From Amycolatopsis solani (lineage in GTDB: Bacteria > Actinomycetota > Actinomycetes > Mycobacteriales > Pseudonocardiaceae): DNA of 64,000 bases. The notes under the pieces are model-generated. The model searched no databases, was not told the DNA's origin, and worked only from the letters and a program-made list of their open reading frames with translations. Where the stretch lies: positions 1,922,001 through 1,986,000 of the forward strand of contig NZ_JAWQJT010000003.1 in the NCBI RefSeq assembly GCF_033441515.1, written 5' to 3'. Below are positions 49,047 through 57,019 of the stretch, piece after piece; within the stretch, counting starts at the first letter, position 1, and each line of letters starts with the position of its first letter. Both the position numbers and the translations under genes were made by a program.

Positions 49047-50162
49047 ATGTCCGACCCCGACCGGCCGCTCCCACGCCTGGCGATGCTGCGGGCCATGACC
49101 GACCGCGCGGTGCTCGACCAGGTCTTCGTCCACGGCCGGACCACGCGCGCCGAGCTCGCCGCGGCCACCGGGATCTCGAAGCCGACGATCTCGGAGTCCG
49201 TCCGGCGACTGGAGACGGCCGGAGCGCTGCGGGCCACCGGCACCGACCAGACCGGCCGCCGCGGCCGGATCGCCACGTTCTACGAGCTGGCCGCCGACGC
49301 CGGTCGCGTCGTCGCTGCGGAGGTGAACCAGCAGGGCATCCGCACGGTGACGACCGATCTGACCGGCGCCGTCCTGGCCACCGAGCGGCACGCGCCGGCC
49401 GGCCGGCCGATCACCGCCGCCGTCCGGGCGGCCGTCGCCGCCGCGAGCGCTGCCGGGACGGGCCCGGTGCGGGCGACCGCGATCTCGGTGGCCAACCCGG
49501 TGGACCCGGTCACGCACGAAGTCGTCGCGCTGCCGGGGTCGCCGTTCCCCGAGGGCAGGCTCCGGGCCGGCGACGTCGGGAGTGGGGTGCTGCTCGACAA
49601 CGACGTCAACTTTTCGGCGCTCGCCGAACGACGGGAGGGCGCCGCACGGGAGGCGAAGAGCTTCGCTTACGTCTACGTCGGCGCGGGGCTCGGCGTCAGT
49701 CTCTACGTCGGCGACCAGCTCGTCCGGGGCGCGCACGGGCTGGCGGGTGAAATCGGGTACCTGGACAGCTCCGGGACGACGCTGGCTGCCGCCCTCTCCG
49801 ACCAGGGGTTCGGCCGGCCGGACGCGCCGTCGCTGGACGTTGGCGAAATTTCGACCACGCTCGACCGGGCCGCCGAGGACGCCGTCGCCGCGGAACGGCT
49901 ACGGCTGCTCGGTGCGACGCTCGGGCGGGCCGTGGCCGCGATCTGCACCATCGTCGACCCGGACCTCGTGCTGCTGGGCGGGCCGGCCGGGAGCCGGGCG
50001 GACCTCGTTGCCGAAATCCGGCGAACGGTCCGCGCGATGACGCCCGGCCCGGTCCGGGTCGAAGCCGGTGAGGTGACGGACTCGGCGGCGCTGCGCGGCG
50101 CGCTGCTGTCGGCACTCGACCACGGGCGCGACGGTCTGATCAGAGCGGTTGCCGAAAGTTGA
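49047..50162 (+). CDS. ROK family transcriptional regulator
   Basis: This 371-residue protein has an N-terminal winged helix (FVHGRTTRAELAAATGISKP, then TISESVRRLETAGAL) and a C-terminal ROK fold: VYVGAGLGVSLYVGDQLVRG near 212, GAHGLAGEIGYL near 230, and a final ATP-site-like CTIVDPDLVLLGGPAG near 307. The zinc-binding CxCGxxGCxE segment of ROK proteins is missing, since GYLDSSGTTLAAALSDQGF contains no cysteine; it is therefore unlikely to be a sugar kinase. Neighbouring DUF1479 and GH2 genes are plausible targets, with a carbohydrate as inducer (inference). Confidence 0.87.
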   Translation: MSDPDRPLPRLAMLRAMTDRAVLDQVFVHGRTTRAELAAATGISKPTISESVRRLETAGALRATGTDQTGRRGRIATFYELAADAGRVVAAEVNQQGIRTVTTDLTGAVLATERHAPAGRPITAAVRAAVAAASAAGTGPVRATAISVANPVDPVTHEVVALPGSPFPEGRLRAGDVGSGVLLDNDVNFSALAERREGAAREAKSFAYVYVGAGLGVSLYVGDQLVRGAHGLAGEIGYLDSSGTTLAAALSDQGFGRPDAPSLDVGEISTTLDRAAEDAVAAERLRLLGATLGRAVAAICTIVDPDLVLLGGPAGSRADLVAEIRRTVRAMTPGPVRVEAGEVTDSAALRGALLSALDHGRDGLIRAVAES

Positions 50163-50168
50163 CCACGC

Positions 50169-50195
50169 CGCTGACCAGCAGAATGCGGGTCAGCG
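50169..50195. terminator. Hairpin between convergent ROK and GH2 genes
   Basis: CGCTGACC and GGTCAGCG form a perfect 8-bp stem around an 11-base loop. The second arm includes the GH2 stop codon. It could terminate from either side. Confidence 0.4.
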
Positions 50196-51953
50196 CGAGC
50201 CCGTCTCGATCACCGCCCTGACGCACTTCGCGACCACTGCCGGGTCCGCTTTGACCACTTGGCGGTCGTACGTCAGCAGGCCGTTGACCTCGTTTTCGAC
50301 ATCGGTCGTCTGGGTGTAGATGGCACCGGACAACCCGCGCTCCGCCACCACGCGCTCGAGGGCCGCGCTCACTTCCGCGTAGCGCTCGGTGAGGCGCTCC
50401 CGCGTCGGCGTCATTTCGTACGCGTTCGGCGGGCCGGGCCAGCGGTGGTCGTCGAGGATCAGGCCGAGGCCGCCGTACTCGCCGTCGACGATCGCTCGGG
50501 CGTCGTCGACCGAGGGGTCGCCCGGGCCGACGTAGGTGTGGTCGTCGTAGACGTCGCCCGCGCCGGTGTCCGGGCGGGAGAAGCAGCAGTTGACGCCGCT
50601 GTTCGCGATCACCAAGCGCGTAGGGTCGAGGGCTTTGACCATTTCCGCGACACGGGCGGTGTCGAACTCGCCCCAGCCCTCGTTGAACGGCACCCAGCCG
50701 ACGATCGACGGGACCGCCCGCAACTGGGTGATCATTTTGATCAGTTCCGCCTCGAACAGCTCCCGCGCCCGCGGGACGGGGTCCGGCGCGATGCCGGGCG
50801 GGCCGTCGAACGACACCGTCAGCGACGGCATGTCCTGCCAGACGACCAAGCCCAGCGTGTCGGCCCAGAAGTACCAGCGGGCCGGCTCCACCTTGACGTG
50901 CTTGCGGACGAAGTTGAAGCCCAGCTCCTTCGTCTTCTCCAGGTCGAAGCGCAGGGCTTCATCGGTGGGCGCGGTCGAGATGCCGTCCGGCCAATAGCCC
51001 TGGTCCAGCGGTCCGTGCAAAAAAGTGACACGACCGTTGAGGGCAATCCGCGGGCGACCCTGCTCGTCCGGGACCAGGCCGATCGTCCGCAAGCCTGCGT
51101 AACCGCCGACCTCGTCGAGGAGCGCGCCGCGCTGGTCGCGGAGCTCGACGTGCAGCTCGTAGAGGTGCGGGTCGTCGGGGGTCCAGAGGCGCGGCGACGG
51201 AACGTCTACACGCACCGACGTCCCGGCCGTCCCCGACGCGCGTGCCACCTCGGCGCCGTTTGCCGAAATAACGACAACGACCTCGGCGCCGCCGGTGACC
51301 TGCGGGAACACCGTCACGCCCGTTAGGTCCGGGGTCAGATCGAGGCGGTCGACGCGGTGGTCGGGCACCGGCTCCAGCCAGACCGTTTGCCAGATTCCGG
51401 ACGACGGCGTGTAGCAGATGCCGCCGGGGGCGTTGCGCTGCTTGCCGACCGGGAAGGGCTCGATGTCGGTGCGGTCCTCGGCCCGCACGGTCAGCTCCTG
51501 CGGCCCCGAGGCGCGCAGGACGTCGGTGATGTCCGCGCTGAACGCCGTGTAGCCGCCTTCGTGCGTCGCGACGAGCTGGTTGTTGACCCACACCTTCGCC
51601 GTCTGGTCGACCGCGCCGAAGTGCAGGAGGACCCGTGACCCAGCCCAGTCGGGCGGGACCTCGAAGAGCCGCCGGTACCAGCAGACTTCGTCGCGTCGTC
51701 CAATTCCGGACAACGCCGACTCCGGTGGGAACGGCACCAGGATCCGCTCGGCGTACCCGGACGGCCGTGGTTCGTCCGACGACGACGGCCAGCCCGCGTA
51801 CTCCCAGACGCCGTTCAGGTTCAGCCAGCGGGGCCGGGTCAGCTGGGGCCGCGGATACTCGGGCAGCGCGTTGTCCGGAGCGACGTCGCCGCTCCACGGG
51901 GTTGGGAGGGGCGGGTCGAGCCGGCGCCAGCCGGTGCCCTCGGGAGGAGTCAT
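50190..51953 (-). CDS. GH2 family glycoside hydrolase
   Basis: This 587-residue protein has the GH2 architecture: sugar-binding domain (PRWLNLNGVWEYAGW, then VCWYRRLFEVPPDWAGSRVL near 92), the characteristic KVWVNNQLVATHEGGYTAFS near 121, an Ig-like domain, and a TIM barrel with FVRKHVKVEPARWYFWAD near 361 and acid/base Glu in WVPFNEGWGEFD near 430. It is one of the actinobacterial beta-galactosidase/glucuronidase-like GH2 enzymes; specificity cannot be set. No signal peptide is present, so action is cytosolic. ATG 51953 has GGGAGGAG upstream; the extended frame beyond it lacks domain sequence. It is divergent from the GT4 gene. Confidence 0.87.
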   Translation of the reverse strand: MTPPEGTGWRRLDPPLPTPWSGDVAPDNALPEYPRPQLTRPRWLNLNGVWEYAGWPSSSDEPRPSGYAERILVPFPPESALSGIGRRDEVCWYRRLFEVPPDWAGSRVLLHFGAVDQTAKVWVNNQLVATHEGGYTAFSADITDVLRASGPQELTVRAEDRTDIEPFPVGKQRNAPGGICYTPSSGIWQTVWLEPVPDHRVDRLDLTPDLTGVTVFPQVTGGAEVVVVISANGAEVARASGTAGTSVRVDVPSPRLWTPDDPHLYELHVELRDQRGALLDEVGGYAGLRTIGLVPDEQGRPRIALNGRVTFLHGPLDQGYWPDGISTAPTDEALRFDLEKTKELGFNFVRKHVKVEPARWYFWADTLGLVVWQDMPSLTVSFDGPPGIAPDPVPRARELFEAELIKMITQLRAVPSIVGWVPFNEGWGEFDTARVAEMVKALDPTRLVIANSGVNCCFSRPDTGAGDVYDDHTYVGPGDPSVDDARAIVDGEYGGLGLILDDHRWPGPPNAYEMTPTRERLTERYAEVSAALERVVAERGLSGAIYTQTTDVENEVNGLLTYDRQVVKADPAVVAKCVRAVIETGSR

Positions 51954-52053
51954 CCCGGTCGATGGTGGCAGAGTTCGCCGCGCTCGCCAGTGATCGGGAT
52001 CACATGTGAACACTTCGCGAGCACGGGCGCGCCGGGGTGTTCTGACTCGCGAG

Positions 52054-52059
52054 TAACCT
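52054..52059 (+). promoter_or_regulatory. -10 element of leaderless GT4 gene
   Basis: TAACCT is followed by 6 bases and the ATG at 52066, with no ribosome-binding sequence, consistent with a leaderless start. Confidence 0.5.
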
Positions 52060-52065
52060 CTGCGC

Positions 52066-53343
52066 ATGCGTGTGCTGATGCTGTCGTGGGAGTACCCGCC
52101 AGTGGCCATCGGAGGCCTGGCCCGGCACGTGCACGCGCTCGCCACCCACCTGGTGCGCCAGGGCCACGAGGTCGTGGTGCTCTGCCGTCACGCCGCCGGC
52201 ACCGACGCCGGGACGCACCCGCGTACCGACCGCGTCGTCGAGGGCGTGCGGATCGTGCGGGTCGCCGAAGACCCGATGCACGTGACGTTCGAGCGGGACC
52301 TCGTCGCCTGGACGCTGGCCATGGGGCACGCCATGATCCGCGCCGCGCAGGACCTGCTGCGGACCTGGCAGCCCGACGTCGTCCACGCGCACGACTGGCT
52401 GGTCGCGCACCCGGCGATCGCGATCGCCGAGGCCGCGCGCGTGCCGCTGGTCGGCACCATCCACGCGACCGAAGCCGGCCGGCACTCCGGCTGGCTGTCG
52501 CACCCGCTGAACCAGCAGGTGCACTCCGTCGAGTGGTGGCTGGCCAACCGCGCCGACGCGTTGATCACCTGCTCGCAGGCCATGCGCCGCGAGGTCGCGT
52601 ACCTCTTCGAGGTCGAGGCCGCCGATGTCACGGTGATCCACAACGGCATCGAGGAACGCGGCTGGCAGGTACCGGCGAAGGAGATCGCCCGCGCCCGGGA
52701 GGTCTACAGCCCGGCCGGGGCGCCGCTGTTGCTCTATTTCGGACGACTCGAGTGGGAGAAGGGCGTGCAGGACCTGCTCGCCGCGCTCCCCCGGATCCGG
52801 CGTCGTCACCCCGGGACGCGCGTGGTCGTTGCCGGAAAAGGACGACACTTCGACGAGCTGGTCGAACAGTCGCGGAAGCTGCGGGTGCGGCGCGCGGTCG
52901 ACTTCGTCGGGCACCTCTCCGACCGCGACCTGCGAGCGGCGCTGGCGGCCGCCGACGCTGTCGTGCTGCCCAGCCGGTACGAGCCGTTCGGGATCGTCGC
53001 GCTGGAGGCCGCGGCCGCGAAGGCGCCGCTGGTGGCCTCGACCGCCGGTGGGCTCGGCGAGGTCGTGGTGCACGGCGAGACCGGGCTGGCGTTCAGTCCG
53101 GGCGATGTCGCGGAATTGACCAATGCCGTGACGGCGGTGCTCAGCGACGCGCCGGCCGCGGCGAAGCGGGCGAAGGCGGCGCAGTCCCGGCTGGCCGCGG
53201 ACTTCGATTGGGGCCGGATCGCCGAGGCGACCGCCGACGTCTACCGGCGGGCCAAGCCGGCCGAACCGGTGGAGCTGCCGCGGCCGAAGATCGCCACCGG
53301 CAACGCGTTCGAGCCGGTCGCGGCCGGGATCCCGGAACTGTAG
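52066..53343 (+). CDS. GT4 family glycosyltransferase (Rv3032-like)
   Basis: This 425-residue retaining glycosyltransferase has the GT4 two-Rossmann fold: MLSWEYPPVAIGGLARHVHAL at residues 5-25, VHAHDWLVAHPAIAIAEA near 106, the donor-phosphate region YFGRLEWEKGVQDLL near 224, and the E-x7-E motif EPFGIVALE with Glu306 and Glu314. Rv3032 is an alpha-1,4-glucosyltransferase for methylglucose lipopolysaccharide and capsular glucan (from memory). Here it stands 5.3 kb from the methyltransferase and GH57 genes it accompanies in mycobacteria, and it has its own promoter. Confidence 0.91.
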   Translation: MRVLMLSWEYPPVAIGGLARHVHALATHLVRQGHEVVVLCRHAAGTDAGTHPRTDRVVEGVRIVRVAEDPMHVTFERDLVAWTLAMGHAMIRAAQDLLRTWQPDVVHAHDWLVAHPAIAIAEAARVPLVGTIHATEAGRHSGWLSHPLNQQVHSVEWWLANRADALITCSQAMRREVAYLFEVEAADVTVIHNGIEERGWQVPAKEIARAREVYSPAGAPLLLYFGRLEWEKGVQDLLAALPRIRRRHPGTRVVVAGKGRHFDELVEQSRKLRVRRAVDFVGHLSDRDLRAALAAADAVVLPSRYEPFGIVALEAAAAKAPLVASTAGGLGEVVVHGETGLAFSPGDVAELTNAVTAVLSDAPAAAKRAKAAQSRLAADFDWGRIAEATADVYRRAKPAEPVELPRPKIATGNAFEPVAAGIPEL

Positions 53344-53355
53344 GTAGCGGACCGC

Positions 53356-53484
53356 TCAGAAGCGGCAGATGCGGAGGCAGTCCGGCTGCCCGGCAGCGGG
53401 ACCGGCCGGGGTCACCGCGGCGCCGTAGGAAAACGACAACACGACGAAGAGGGCGGCGACGGCCGTTCCCACCTTGCTGGTCAT
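53356..53484 (-). CDS. Tiny secreted peptide with C-terminal CLRIC motif
   Basis: This 42-residue frame starts at ATG 53484 with GAGGAG seven bases upstream and a promoter 68 bases above. Residues 1-22 form a hydrophobic signal or membrane segment (VAALFVVLSFSYGAA), residues 23-34 are Pro/Gly/Ala-rich and the end is QPDCLRICRF. C-x3-C at the C terminus and the small size suggest a processed or disulfide-bonded peptide (inference). It shares the C-L-x-x-C core with the His-rich peptide at 47471-47680. No homologue is recognised. Its stop lies 12 bp from the GT4 stop. Confidence 0.55.
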   Translation of the reverse strand: MTSKVGTAVAALFVVLSFSYGAAVTPAGPAAGQPDCLRICRF

Positions 53485-53551
53485 GGTGACTCCTCGGGGC
53501 GACGCCGCGACGGGCGCCTCGCAGCGAGCATCCGCGCCGCTCCCCGGGCAA

Positions 53552-53579
53552 ACAATAAGCGGAACAGTAGGGGTGTCTA
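53552..53579 (-). promoter_or_regulatory. Promoter of the 42-residue peptide
   Basis: On the minus strand TAGACA (53579-53574) and TATTGT (53557-53552) are 16 bases apart. The local base composition is less GC-rich than the neighbourhood. A leader of about 60 bases would reach the peptide start. Confidence 0.5.
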
Positions 53580-53601
53580 CGCAATCGCGTACAGTGACCG
53601 G

Positions 53602-54384
53602 TCAGCGGGTTCCCAGGAGAATGCGCACCCGGACAGCCTCGCGGAGTGGGCCGTGCGGGGCCAGCGCCGTCCGGACGCGGGCGGTGAACGCCGGTCGCGC
53701 GTCCGGGGCCGGCAGCTGCTCGGGGCTCATGGCCGAAAAAACGCCACCGACGATCTCCTCGACGGTCAGCGTTGTCGCGTATTCGACAACCCGCTGGTCG
53801 ACGGCGTATCCGGCGGCCGCGAGCGCCGTCGCGTACCGCTGCTGGCTTGCCTCGTCCGTGCCGCACGTGCGGTGCGGCGGTGTCCCCAGGTACGCCGCAA
53901 CGACGTCCCGCACGGCGGCCGACCACGCGGTGTCCTGGAGCCACAGAGGCACGCCGTTCGTCACCACCGCGATGCCGCCGCCTGGGCGCAGGAGCGGGCG
54001 CGCGGCCGCGAACAGCCGTTCGTGGTCCATCCAGTGCAGCGCCTGCGCGACCGTCACCGCGGCGAGACGGCCGTGGCCGATAATCGGCAACAGCGCGCTG
54101 ACCTCGGTGTCCGCGCCGAGCAGCCAGCTGATGTTCGGCAGCGACGTCGCCCGGCGGGCCTGGTCGAGCATCGCCGGTTCCGGGTCCATGCCGAGGACCG
54201 CCCTCGCGTGGGGTGCCAGGGCGCGGGTGAGCTGGCCGGTGCCGCAGCCGAGGTCGAGGACGACGTCCTGGACCTGACTCAGCGCGAACGCCGCGGCCAG
54301 CTCGTCCGCCACTTCGGCTGGGTAGCCGCGGCGAAATCGCTGGTAGAAGTCGCTCACTTCGCCGCCGAACGCCGGTGTGGTCAT
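53602..54384 (-). CDS. SAM-dependent methyltransferase
   Basis: This 260-residue class I methyltransferase has VVLDLGCGTGQLTRALAPHA near residues 41-60 (motif I), AVLGMDPEPAMLDQAR near 63, VTVAQALHWMDHERLFA near 107 and LLRPGGGIAVVTNG near 129. The ALHWMD pattern marks the UbiE/trans-aconitate-type group; the substrate is unknown. ATG 54384 is the start, with only a weak ribosome site. It follows a DUF1348 gene by 56 bp in the same direction and may share its TetR-controlled promoter. Confidence 0.83.
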   Translation of the reverse strand: MTTPAFGGEVSDFYQRFRRGYPAEVADELAAAFALSQVQDVVLDLGCGTGQLTRALAPHARAVLGMDPEPAMLDQARRATSLPNISWLLGADTEVSALLPIIGHGRLAAVTVAQALHWMDHERLFAAARPLLRPGGGIAVVTNGVPLWLQDTAWSAAVRDVVAAYLGTPPHRTCGTDEASQQRYATALAAAGYAVDQRVVEYATTLTVEEIVGGVFSAMSPEQLPAPDARPAFTARVRTALAPHGPLREAVRVRILLGTR

Positions 54385-54440
54385 TTTTCGACCATGCCCG
54401 TCGCGCGGCGGGTCAGGGGCCGGTTCCGCTGAAGGCGGAC

Positions 54441-54899
54441 CTAGAAGACCGGCAGCAGGACGCCGTGTTCGGACTCCGGGCGCGGGCCGAAGATGCGACG
54501 GTCCGATTCCTCGATCGGGACGTCGTTGATGCTCGCCTCGCGCCGTCGCATCAGGCCCTCGTCGCTGAACTCCCACAGCTCGTTGCCGTAGCTGCGGAAC
54601 CACTGGCCCCCGGCGGTGCGGGACTCGTACTGGAACCGGACGGCGATGCGGTTGCCGGTAAAGCTCCACAGCTCCTTGCGCAGCGCGTAGTCCAGCTCGC
54701 GCTCCCACTTCGCGGTGAGGAACTCGACGATCCGGGCGCGCCCGACGACGTGCTGGTCGCGATTCCGCCACACCGAATCCTCCGTGTACGCGAGCGAGAC
54801 CCGCTCCGGATCCCGGGTGTTCCACGCGTCTTCGGCGGCCTGGACCTTCTGCCGGGCGGTGTCCTCGTCGAACGGCGGGAACGGGGGGCGCGGGGTCAT
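54441..54899 (-). CDS. DUF1348 / NTF2-like protein
   Basis: This 152-residue protein is a single NTF2-like cone: [24 protein letters not shown] with [13 protein letters not shown] near residues 18-55, [19 protein letters not shown] near 60, and [20 protein letters not shown] near 118, all hallmarks of DUF1348. Family proteins are widespread, short and of unknown activity. It is divergent from a TetR gene with two matching palindromes in the 90-bp gap, the usual layout for a TetR target. ATG 54899 is the start. Confidence 0.84.
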   Translation of the reverse strand: MTPRPPFPPFDEDTARQKVQAAEDAWNTRDPERVSLAYTEDSVWRNRDQHVVGRARIVEFLTAKWERELDYALRKELWSFTGNRIAVRFQYESRTAGGQWFRSYGNELWEFSDEGLMRRREASINDVPIEESDRRIFGPRPESEHGVLLPVF

Positions 54900-54921
54900 G
54901 GCAGCTCCTTCCGGACGCGGA

Positions 54922-54970
54922 GAACGTGCGTTCCCCGGCGTATCCGCTACCCTAGAGAACGCTCATTCTC
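54922..54970. promoter_or_regulatory. Two operator-like palindromes between DUF1348 and TetR genes
   Basis: GAACGTGCGTTC (54922-54933) is a perfect 12-bp dyad, and GAGAACGCTCATTCTC (54955-54970) has matching 5-bp outer arms and the same GAACG core. Their centres are 35 bp apart, one near each gene. They are probable sites for the adjacent TetR protein. Confidence 0.6.
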
Positions 54971-54989
54971 CGCGCCAGTGGCAGGTGTC

Positions 54990-55523
54990 ATGAATTCCAC
55001 GGAAGCGACCGACCGGCTGCTCGAAGCCGCCGAAGACCTCTTCTACGCGCACGGTGTGCAAGCGGTCGGGATGGACGCCGTCCGTGCGCGCTCCGGCGTC
55101 TCGCTCAAGCGGCTCTACCAGTGCTTCCCGGCGAAGACCGACCTGGTCGAGGCCTACCTGCGGCGCCGGGACGAGCGGTGGCGGAAGTCGTTGCGCGATT
55201 TCGTCCACGCCCGCGGCGACGACCCGCTCGCCGTCTTCGACTGGCTCGGGAACTGGTTCGCCGAGCCCGGCTTCCGCGGCTGCGCGTTCGTCAACTCCTT
55301 CGGCGAGTTCGGCGAGCCGGCACCCGGCGTCGCCGCCGCGATCCGGCTGCACAAGGACGAGGTGCGGGCGTACCTGCGTGGTCTGATTTCCGACCACAGG
55401 CTCGCCGACCAGCTGTTCACGCTGGTCGAAGGCGCGACCGTGCTCGCCGCGATCACCGGTGATCCGGGCGAGGCGAGCACGGCCGGCGAAGCCGCGAAGG
55501 TGCTGCTGGCCGCTCAGGGGTAG
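54990..55523 (+). CDS. TetR family transcriptional regulator
   Basis: This 177-residue regulator has the HTH at residues about 8-52 (LLEAAEDLFYAHGVQAVGMDAV, then SGVSLKRLYQCFPAKTDLVE). The ligand domain includes GFRGCAFVNSFGEFGEPAPG near 96, the GC-F-NA-like motif of the TetR_C_33/AcrR-like group. It is divergent from DUF1348, a common genetic pair, so repression of DUF1348 and itself is likely. Its last 10 bp overlap the end of the convergent membrane-protein gene. ATG 54990 is chosen because it gives the usual N-terminal spacing to the HTH. Confidence 0.86.
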   Translation: MNSTEATDRLLEAAEDLFYAHGVQAVGMDAVRARSGVSLKRLYQCFPAKTDLVEAYLRRRDERWRKSLRDFVHARGDDPLAVFDWLGNWFAEPGFRGCAFVNSFGEFGEPAPGVAAAIRLHKDEVRAYLRGLISDHRLADQLFTLVEGATVLAAITGDPGEASTAGEAAKVLLAAQG

Positions 55524-56374
55524 AGCGTCAGTCCCGGGTCGAGCGCGATCTCCGTGAGTTGCGCGAGGCTCAGCGGCGGCGACGGCATGTCGGGCGCGCC
55601 GCCCCGCTTCGCGTCCCCCGCGACGTTCTCCGCCTGGAGGATGATGCCGGTGCCGTCGGGTTTGGTGACGTCCGATTCGTTCACCGTCGGGCCGCCGGGC
55701 TGGGTGAACGTGCTCTCGATGATCGTCTCGCCGTGCGGCCCGGTCCGGCGCCGGCACGAACCCTCGGTGCGCTCGGGCGGCGGAGTGCATTCGGTGCTGG
55801 GCGTCGCGTTCCCGCCGATCCGGGTGACGACTGCCATGACGTTGCCCTTGAGCTCCCCCTTCGCCGTCGTGGCCCACGACAAGAAGTAGTCCTCGCCCCC
55901 GCTGCACGCCCCTTCGAAGGGAACCGGCGCCGAAAACACGTGGAAGAACTCCAGCGGACCGTGCGCGACACCCTTCGGGTAGACGCCGTGTTCGTGGGGA
56001 CCGAGCGTCGAGCCGGCGGCCAGCCGCTGCTGGACCGCGGCCGTCAGCACCGTGGTGAGCCGGCTCGACGCGGCCGCCGAAGTCTCCGGGATCGGTGCGC
56101 CGGTCTGCGGTGGGAAGGGCGGATCGGCACAGGGATTCTCCGACGGCGGCTTGCTCGCCGCCGGCGGCACGAGCACCGGCGCGGGCTCCCCGCCGGGCAC
56201 GAACACCACCGCCGCGCCGACGGCGACCGCCGCCACGCCCGCGGCCGCGGCGGTCCACGGGTTCGCCACGCGGCGCACCCGCGCCCGGCGGCGTTCGCGG
56301 TCCAGCACCGCTTCGACGTCCACTGTGGACGGCGGCACGACGCCGATCGCCACGTCGAACTGTTCCTTGCTCAT
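55514..56374 (-). CDS. Single-pass membrane protein partnered with a sigma factor
   Basis: This 286-residue protein has a short cytosolic head (residues 1-38), one membrane segment near 40-59 (WTAAAAGVAAVAVGAAVVFV) and a large extracytoplasmic part of about 225 residues with six or so Cys (NPCADPP, GACSGGEDYF, STECTPPP, GSCRRRTG). No ZAS zinc motif or anti-sigma domain is recognised. It starts 10 bp after a sigma factor gene, the position of an anti-sigma factor or sensor in SigE-type pairs, so it may hold the sigma factor at the membrane (inference). ATG 56374 is used. Confidence 0.72.
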   Translation of the reverse strand: MSKEQFDVAIGVVPPSTVDVEAVLDRERRRARVRRVANPWTAAAAGVAAVAVGAAVVFVPGGEPAPVLVPPAASKPPSENPCADPPFPPQTGAPIPETSAAASSRLTTVLTAAVQQRLAAGSTLGPHEHGVYPKGVAHGPLEFFHVFSAPVPFEGACSGGEDYFLSWATTAKGELKGNVMAVVTRIGGNATPSTECTPPPERTEGSCRRRTGPHGETIIESTFTQPGGPTVNESDVTKPDGTGIILQAENVAGDAKRGGAPDMPSPPLSLAQLTEIALDPGLTLYP

Positions 56375-56384
56375 GGCGCCTCCT

Positions 56385-56876
56385 TCAGCTCTGGCTCGCG
56401 GCGACGAGCGCGCGCAGCGAGTCGAGCCCGCGCGCGGTCTGGCTCTTCACGGTTCCGGGTGAACACTCGAGGACCTCGGCCGTCTCCTCGACGGACAGGT
56501 CGCAGTAGTAGCGCAGCACCACCGCGGCCCGGCGCCGCGGCGGCAACGCGTCCAGCAGCTCCAGCAGACCGAGCCGCTCGACGACGTCGTCGGTGGGCAG
56601 CACCGGCGGCTCCGGCAGGGTTTCCGCCGGTTCCTCGCGCCGCCACGCCCTGGCCTTCTCGTCCAGCCACGTCCGCACGAGGATCCGGCGCACGTAGGCG
56701 TCGAGGTGCTCGACCTGCCGGGCCCGCGGCCAGTGCCGGTACAGCTTGCCGATGGTGATCGACACCAGGTCGTCGGCCAGGTGCCAGTCCCGGCACAGCA
56801 GGTAGGCCGTGCGGCGCATGACTTCCATTCGCGCCGTCACGTAGTCGCGGTACCCCGCTTCTTCGGACCGTTTCAC
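56385..56876 (-). CDS. SigE-family ECF RNA polymerase sigma factor
   Basis: This 163-residue sigma factor has region 2 near residues 8-65 (FRDYVTARMEVMRRTAYLLC-like, DWHLADDLVSITIGKLYRHW) and region 4 near 105-155 (LLELLDALPPRRRAAVVLRY, then LSVEETAEVLECSPGTVKSQ), the composition of the small SigE family of actinomycetes. GTG 56876 lies five bases after AGGAGGAA. It forms an operon with the membrane protein downstream and is divergent from the large subtilase gene, which may be a target (inference). Confidence 0.88.
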   Translation of the reverse strand: MKRSEEAGYRDYVTARMEVMRRTAYLLCRDWHLADDLVSITIGKLYRHWPRARQVEHLDAYVRRILVRTWLDEKARAWRREEPAETLPEPPVLPTDDVVERLGLLELLDALPPRRRAAVVLRYYCDLSVEETAEVLECSPGTVKSQTARGLDSLRALVAASQS

Positions 56877-57019
56877 CGATTCCTCCTCGTCGCCCCCACA
56901 CCCTGTCGAACGGGGTGCGCGGCCCCCGGGGTTGCTCCGAGATCGAAATCCGGGCAACCCGCGGGCGCGCCGGGCCCGTTCCACGAGCCGAAGGGACTCC
57001 GACAGTGAGGAACCATCCC

